From positions 1-17,834 of the forward strand of contig CAZLCI010000045.1 of assembly GCA_964558115.1 (NCBI GenBank): 17,834 nt of DNA, read 5' to 3'. The notes beneath the pieces were generated by a model. That model saw only the letters and a list, made by a program, of their open reading frames with translations. It had not been told where the DNA came from and did not search any database. Positions 13,470-17,834 of the stretch are shown piece by piece. Within the stretch, counting starts at the first letter, position 1. Each line of letters begins with the position of its first letter. The DNA is from UBA3496 sp964558115. Lineage in GTDB: Bacteria; UBA8248. The translations under genes were made by a program, and so were the position numbers.

Positions 13470-15845
13470 TTAGTTTTCTAGTGGATGGTATGTTAATTCG
13501 TTATTATCAGAATTGTTTGTATTTTCAACGTTTTTTTGTGTAGAAACCATTAATCTGTCTGATAGGAGACTATACCTTTGTTTTACGTCTCCATTTCGAA
13601 CAGCAATAGACATCGCTTTTTTTGTTCCCACAAAAACCACAAGTTTCTTTGCTCTAGTCAACGCAGTGTATACTAGATTTCTTTGTAACATTGGATAATG
13701 CTGTGTGTGTAAGGGAATAATGACAACAGGGTATTCGCTACCTTGGCTTTTGTGAACTGTGATGGCGAATGCATGTGTTAATTCGTCGAGTTCATTGAAG
13801 GAGTATTCAATTAAATTGGAATCGTATGCAACTTTTATATTTGAATTAGAAATATCGCAATTCTGAATGATTCCTATGTCGCCATTAAAAATATTTTTTT
13901 CATAATTATTTCTTATTTGTATCAATTTATCTCCTACCCGGAAAGAACGGTCTCCAATATTGAAGTTTTCGCTTCCAATTTTTGGATTCAATATTTCTTG
14001 AAGACATATATTTAAATTTTTAACCCCAAGAGTTCCACGTTGCATTGGCGAGATAACTTGAATTTCATTAATAGGGTCAAGTTCGTACTGAGCTGGAATA
14101 CGGTTTTTACATAGTTCTAAAATCTTGTTCACACAATTTTCTGGATCTGATTCTTCGACAAAAAGATAATCGGGTATTATTTTATTTTTTATGTCCATAA
14201 TACCTTCGACAGGGAGATTCCCTTGATTGATTCTGTGTGCATTTTGGACAATTAGACTTTTTTCATTTTGTCGATAAATTTGTGTGAGTCTGACGACAGT
14301 TACGCTTCTAGATTCAATTATATCTTTTAATACATTTCCAGGACCAACAGAAGGTAATTGATCTACATCTCCTACCATAATTACAGTGCAGTTGTCGGGA
14401 ATTGCTCTAAGCAAACTTGAAGTTAGGTAAATATCCAACATGGATGACTCGTCAATTATTATACAATCAGAAGTAAGCGGATTAGATGAATCTTTTAGAA
14501 AACCTCCAGAACCCCAATCATATTCAAGCATTCTGTGTATAGTTGTTGCTTTATGATTTGTTACTTCAGAAAGTCTTTTTGAAGCTCTTCCTGTAGGTGC
14601 TCCTAAAAGAATTTGTAAGCCCAAATTGTTATATAAATTTGTTATCGCTTTTATAACAGTTGTTTTTCCAGTACCAGGGCCTCCTGTTATCACGAGTACT
14701 TTATCCAACAAAGACTTCTCTATTGCTAAACTCTGTTCGTTATTTGCTTGTCCTCCTTCTAAAGCCTGTTTTGCATAATTTGATAATTTTTCTTCTGTTG
14801 ATTCTCCAGTTAGACCTCTTTTTTGAATTGCTAAATTGATTCTTGCGATATCTTTTTTCTGTTCAGAAAGTATTTTGACTCTTTTAGAGACTTCTTCCTC
14901 CGCACAATAAAGGGGTTGTAAGTAGATAGAGTGCACACTCTTTTTTTGGTTTAATGGAAGAAACTTTTCTACGAAAACAAGCTCTCTTTTTATTAGTTCA
15001 TTAATGACATCGGTTATTTGAGATGCTTCTACTCCAAGTAAATTAGACGCTTTTGACTCTAATTCAATTTGAGGAAGTAGAACATGTCCTTCTCTTTCAG
15101 AAGTTTCTTTTAGTATATACATTGCTCCAGCAGCACAACGTGATGGGTCATCAAATTTTGTTCCCATGCTCAATGCTATTTTGTCAGCCGTTTGAAAACC
15201 AACTCCAAAAATATCTGTTACAAGACGATACGGATTTTCTTTTAGAATTCGAATAGTATCTGGACCATATGTCTGAAAAATTCTTCCTGAAAGATTTATT
15301 GGAATATCGTATTTCCTTAGAAAAATCATTACTTCTTTCATTTCACTTTGTGTTTCCCATGATTCTTCAATTTCTTGGAGTTTTTTTTCGCCTATTCCAG
15401 GAATTTTTAATAATTGTTTAGGAGTTTTCTCCATTACATCTAATGTTTTCTCTCCAAAAAACTTTACAATTCTTTTTGCTAAAGCAGGACCTATGTTTTT
15501 GATAATACCGGATGAAAGATATTTCTCTATTTCTTCAGATGTAGTGGGTTTAATTTCTGAGTATGTTTTTACCTGTAATTGTTTACCAAATCGTGGATGT
15601 TCTTTCCAAAATCCCTCAAATTTTACTCTTTCTCCAACTTTTAATGCATTTAAACTTCCAACGACAGTGATTGGGTCGCCTATTTCATTTTCAAGTTCGA
15701 CGAGTAAAACGGCAAAACCTGAATCGTTAGATTGAAAACGAACTCTTTGAACTATTCCGGTTAGAATGTTTTGTTCATTTTCGAAAAGTTTGTCTTGTGT
15801 ATTTTTACTTTTTTTGGGTACTTGTTTTGAGTAGGATTTTCTCAA
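13470..15845 (-). CDS. recD2: RecD2-type ATP-dependent DNA helicase
   Basis: A 791-residue superfamily 1B 5'-3' DNA helicase of the RecD2 (RecD-like, RecBC-independent) type. The N-terminal part has an OB-like domain (27-95) and tandem helix-hairpin-helix elements (SGIIKNIGPALAKRI, 112-126; LLKIPGIGEKKLQEI, 145-159; IFGVGFQTADKIA, 212-224), the extension that distinguishes RecD2 from RecD of RecBCD. The motor carries Walker A GGPGTGKTT (388-396), GAPTGRASKRL (415-425), DESSM (465-469), GDVDQLPSVGPG (492-503), YRQNE (524-528), VHKSQGSEYPVVI (697-709) and YTALTRAKK (726-734). Such helicases act in DNA repair and replication-fork stability. The start is TTG, with AAGGA about 9 bases upstream and no in-frame ATG before the first domain. 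It follows mazG after 40 bases on the same strand. All key motor motifs are intact. Confidence 0.95.
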   Translation of the reverse strand: MRKSYSKQVPKKSKNTQDKLFENEQNILTGIVQRVRFQSNDSGFAVLLVELENEIGDPITVVGSLNALKVGERVKFEGFWKEHPRFGKQLQVKTYSEIKPTTSEEIEKYLSSGIIKNIGPALAKRIVKFFGEKTLDVMEKTPKQLLKIPGIGEKKLQEIEESWETQSEMKEVMIFLRKYDIPINLSGRIFQTYGPDTIRILKENPYRLVTDIFGVGFQTADKIALSMGTKFDDPSRCAAGAMYILKETSEREGHVLLPQIELESKASNLLGVEASQITDVINELIKRELVFVEKFLPLNQKKSVHSIYLQPLYCAEEEVSKRVKILSEQKKDIARINLAIQKRGLTGESTEEKLSNYAKQALEGGQANNEQSLAIEKSLLDKVLVITGGPGTGKTTVIKAITNLYNNLGLQILLGAPTGRASKRLSEVTNHKATTIHRMLEYDWGSGGFLKDSSNPLTSDCIIIDESSMLDIYLTSSLLRAIPDNCTVIMVGDVDQLPSVGPGNVLKDIIESRSVTVVRLTQIYRQNEKSLIVQNAHRINQGNLPVEGIMDIKNKIIPDYLFVEESDPENCVNKILELCKNRIPAQYELDPINEIQVISPMQRGTLGVKNLNICLQEILNPKIGSENFNIGDRSFRVGDKLIQIRNNYEKNIFNGDIGIIQNCDISNSNIKVAYDSNLIEYSFNELDELTHAFAITVHKSQGSEYPVVIIPLHTQHYPMLQRNLVYTALTRAKKLVVFVGTKKAMSIAVRNGDVKQRYSLLSDRLMVSTQKNVENTNNSDNNELTYHPLEN

Positions 15846-15885
15846 CTATAGTCCTTTTAGAAAGTAAAAATTGTTTATATGGACT

Positions 15886-16674
15886 TTAAATTTTATTTTT
15901 TGACTCTATCCAAAGCGACTCAAGTTTTTCAATAGAAACTTTTTCTGGGGAAAGTCCCTCTAGATTAAGTCTTGTTTCAATATAGTGAAATCGTTCAGTG
16001 AATTTTGCTGAACTTTTTTTTATACTTTCCTCAGGATTTATTCCTAACTTTCTTGATAGATTAACTACGGAGAAAAGAAGATCCCCTAATTCGTTTTCGA
16101 TGGCTAATTTATCCTTGGATTTAATAGCTTGGTCAAGTTCTTTGAGTTCTTCGTTAATTTTTTCTTTTGGACCTTTTGAGTTTTTCCAATCGAAACCTAC
16201 GCGAGATGCTTTATCTTGAAGTCTTGCTGCATGTTGAAGTCCAGGCATTGATTTTGGAACACCTTCTAGAACAGAACTTTTTTCTTTTTTTGAATTTCTT
16301 TGATTTCGTTTGTTGATTTCCCAGTTTTGTAGAACAGATTCTGAAGAATTTTCTTTGGAATCTTTAAAAACGTGTGGATGTCTGTCTATTAATTTTTTTG
16401 AGAGAAAATTAGTGACATCTATCAGATTAAATTTTCCTTCTTCAGAAGCGATTTGAGAATGAAAAATTACTTGCAATAAAAGATCTCCCAATTCCTCTTT
16501 TAAAAGTTCAGAGTCTGATAAATCTATAGCTTCAATAACCTCATATACTTCCTCAATTAAATAGCGTTTTAGACTTTTATGATCTTGTTTAATATCCCAA
16601 GGGCAACCTTCATTTGAGCGAAGTTTTTCCATCACTCGAATTACTTTTCTAAATGGGTCTTTTTCTTTTTCCAA
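15886..16674 (-). CDS. mazG: Nucleoside triphosphate pyrophosphohydrolase MazG
   Basis: Hydrolyses NTPs and dNTPs to monophosphates and pyrophosphate, cleaning the nucleotide pool; cytosolic, normally a dimer. The 262-residue protein is the two-domain form. The N-terminal domain has GCPWDIKQDHKSL (23-35), EEVYEVIEAI (41-50) and EELGDLLLQVIFHS (60-73). The C-terminal domain has KASRVGFDW (155-163), EELKELDQAI (175-184) and ENELGDLLFSVVNLSR (193-208). The acidic EExxE and ExxD magnesium-binding sets are present in both. The start is TTG with GGAG 5 bases upstream; an ATG at 16685 overlaps this site but is out of frame and closes after 14 codons. It is followed by recD2 (40-base gap) and diverges from mutL, so three genome-maintenance genes cluster here. 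Confidence 0.95.
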   Translation of the reverse strand: MEKEKDPFRKVIRVMEKLRSNEGCPWDIKQDHKSLKRYLIEEVYEVIEAIDLSDSELLKEELGDLLLQVIFHSQIASEEGKFNLIDVTNFLSKKLIDRHPHVFKDSKENSSESVLQNWEINKRNQRNSKKEKSSVLEGVPKSMPGLQHAARLQDKASRVGFDWKNSKGPKEKINEELKELDQAIKSKDKLAIENELGDLLFSVVNLSRKLGINPEESIKKSSAKFTERFHYIETRLNLEGLSPEKVSIEKLESLWIESKNKI

Positions 16675-16787
16675 TTTTTCTCCATTTTAAAGTCTCTTTT
16701 ATGCACTTATAACATACTATTGCTTTTCTTTACCATTTTGAAACTATTTCTAACGAAAATTTTGCCCATAAACACAAAATGTAGTGG

Positions 16788-16823
16788 TATATTATTGACA
16801 ATGACACAATATTCAGTGATTAT
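16788..16823 (+). promoter_or_regulatory. mutL: mutL promoter region, two overlapping candidates
   Basis: Candidate one has a perfect -35 TTGACA (16795-16800), a 17-base spacer and GATTAT (16818-16823, 4 of 6 to the -10 consensus), giving a start near 16830. Candidate two is an extended -10, TGG then TATATT (16785-16793), without a good -35. Both point toward mutL across the 176-base gap shared with divergent mazG, which is the largest gap in the window and otherwise holds nothing I recognise. A ribosome site AGGAAAA (16841-16847) precedes the ATG. Confidence 0.45.
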
Positions 16824-16850
16824 AGATTTTAGTTAATAAAAGGAAAATAT

Positions 16851-17834
16851 ATGCCTTCAAGCAGCATTATTCGCATTTTACCTGAAAATGTATCTAATCA
16901 AATAGCAGCTGGTGAAGTAGTACAAAGACCTTCTTCGATTGTGAAGGAACTGGTGGAAAATAGTTTGGACGCAAGTGCAAAAAGGATTGCAGTTTTTTTG
17001 AAGTCGGGTGGAAGGAGTGGTATTTCCGTAACTGATGATGGTAATGGGATGTCGTCTGATGATGCACTTCTCTCTTTAGAACGTCATGCAACAAGTAAGA
17101 TTAGTTCTGAAGTGGATTTGCACAATATCGATACAATGGGTTTCCGTGGAGAAGCTCTCCCGAGTATTGCTTCTGTTTCTAAATTAACACTGAAAACAAG
17201 AACATCTGTTCAAGACGAAGGTACAGAAATTCGGATACAAGGAGGAAGGATTGTTAAAGTTTCAGAGGTTGGTATTCCTCTAGGTACTGAAGTTCAAGTT
17301 TCTTCTTTGTTTTATAATTTACCTGCTCGTAGAAAATTTTTAAAAAGAAGGGAGACTGAGTTTGCTCGTTGTTCAGAAATTATAAATCGGTTATCTATTT
17401 CCAGACCTGATGTAGGGTTTCGATTATTTCATGACGAAAAAAAAGTTTTAGATTTAGAAAAGGGTATGAATCGCTTTGAGCGAATTTCTTCTCTATTGGG
17501 AAAAGAAACACTTCCATTTTTAATAGAATTGCCAGATTCTGGAAATCAAGAAGGGATCTCTTTTTCAGGTTGGACAAGTGCGCCCGTTATAAATCGGTCT
17601 AACAGAAATTCACAATACCTATTTGTAAATGGAAGGTCTGTTCGTGATCGACTTTTGTCACACGCTGTATTTGAGGCTTATCGAAGTTTTCTTCCATCAA
17701 AGCGCTTCCCCTTATATTGTTTTTTTATAGAACTCCCTTGTGAAGAAGTAGACGTAAATGTACATCCTGCAAAAGAAGAAGTTCGTTTTAGAAATCCATC
17801 AATCATATATGAAACATTACGAGATTTGATTATT
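16851..17834 (+). CDS. mutL: DNA mismatch repair protein MutL (3' end cut by window edge)
   Basis: Mismatch-repair ATPase that links MutS recognition to strand removal. The frame runs 328 codons from ATG at 16851 to the last base without a stop, so only the N-terminal half (ATPase and transducer domains) is visible. GHKL-ATPase motifs are clear: IAAGEVVQRPSSIVKELVEN with Glu33 and Asn37, SLDA, VTDDGNGM (60-67), RHATSKI and GFRGEAL, followed by LFYNLPARRKFLK. The transducer domain shows QYLFVNGRSVRDR and VDVNVHPAKEEVRF. The start has AGGAAAA a few bases upstream. It diverges from mazG-recD2. Whether the C-terminal domain carries the endonuclease motif, as in species lacking MutH, cannot be seen here. 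Confidence 0.96.
   Translation, partial: MPSSSIIRILPENVSNQIAAGEVVQRPSSIVKELVENSLDASAKRIAVFLKSGGRSGISVTDDGNGMSSDDALLSLERHATSKISSEVDLHNIDTMGFRGEALPSIASVSKLTLKTRTSVQDEGTEIRIQGGRIVKVSEVGIPLGTEVQVSSLFYNLPARRKFLKRRETEFARCSEIINRLSISRPDVGFRLFHDEKKVLDLEKGMNRFERISSLLGKETLPFLIELPDSGNQEGISFSGWTSAPVINRSNRNSQYLFVNGRSVRDRLLSHAVFEAYRSFLPSKRFPLYCFFIELPCEEVDVNVHPAKEEVRFRNPSIIYETLRDLII

Noticed and set aside
16675..16850. Small RNA or riboswitch in the mazG-mutL gap
   Set aside because: The region is AT-rich with promoter-like boxes only; I saw no stable stems or conserved aptamer pattern.

Overview
The window is a dense, AT-rich stretch of bacterial chromosome. Spot counts of single lines give about 25 to 38% G+C. 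Roughly 95% is coding and no intergenic gap exceeds 176 bases. Fourteen protein genes are supported: twelve complete plus two cut by the window edges (pyrG on the left, mutL on the right). I saw no RNA genes, insertion sequences, CRISPR arrays or prophage genes. KdsA (Kdo synthesis for lipopolysaccharide) points to a Gram-negative bacterium. RecD2 and a YhaM-type exoribonuclease are more typical of lineages without RecBCD, so an enteric-type gammaproteobacterium is unlikely. Low G+C, short spacers and frequent TTG starts would fit several Gram-negative lineages (for example spirochaetes or low-GC marine groups), but the sequence does not let me name one.

Left part, + strand (1-4517): pyrG (CTP synthase), kdsA (Kdo-8-phosphate synthase), a membrane-anchored TPR protein and a cytidylate-kinase-like protein with a C-terminal BON-like domain. 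The first two feed CMP-Kdo synthesis: PyrG supplies CTP, KdsA supplies the sugar. A CMP-directed kinase nearby could recycle the CMP released when Kdo is transferred; that link is inference.

Middle part, - strand (4538-8425): an MFS transporter, then threonine synthase thrC followed closely by a cystathionine synthase/lyase-family PLP enzyme, which together sit at the threonine/methionine branch point. Facing away is a class-III aminotransferase on the + strand (8558-9898). It converges on an exported SNase-fold protein (9921-10424) that has lost nearly all catalytic residues of the family.

Right part: a + strand run of a YhaM-type OB/HD exoribonuclease, an LsrF-like class I aldolase with an inserted segment, and a zinc-dependent alcohol dehydrogenase (10555-13467). 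It meets, with only 2 bases between stop codons, the - strand pair mazG-recD2. Divergent from mazG is mutL, which runs off the right edge. The last three genes form a genome-maintenance block: nucleotide-pool cleaning, DNA helicase and mismatch repair.

Most of the window is ordinary housekeeping sequence. The points worth a second look are the apparently dead SNase-fold protein, the LsrF-like aldolase with an insertion outside any lsr operon, the kinase-BON fusion, the CTP/Kdo gene grouping, and TTG-started genes preceded by overlapping ATG mini-frames. I found no clear evidence for a new multi-gene system.
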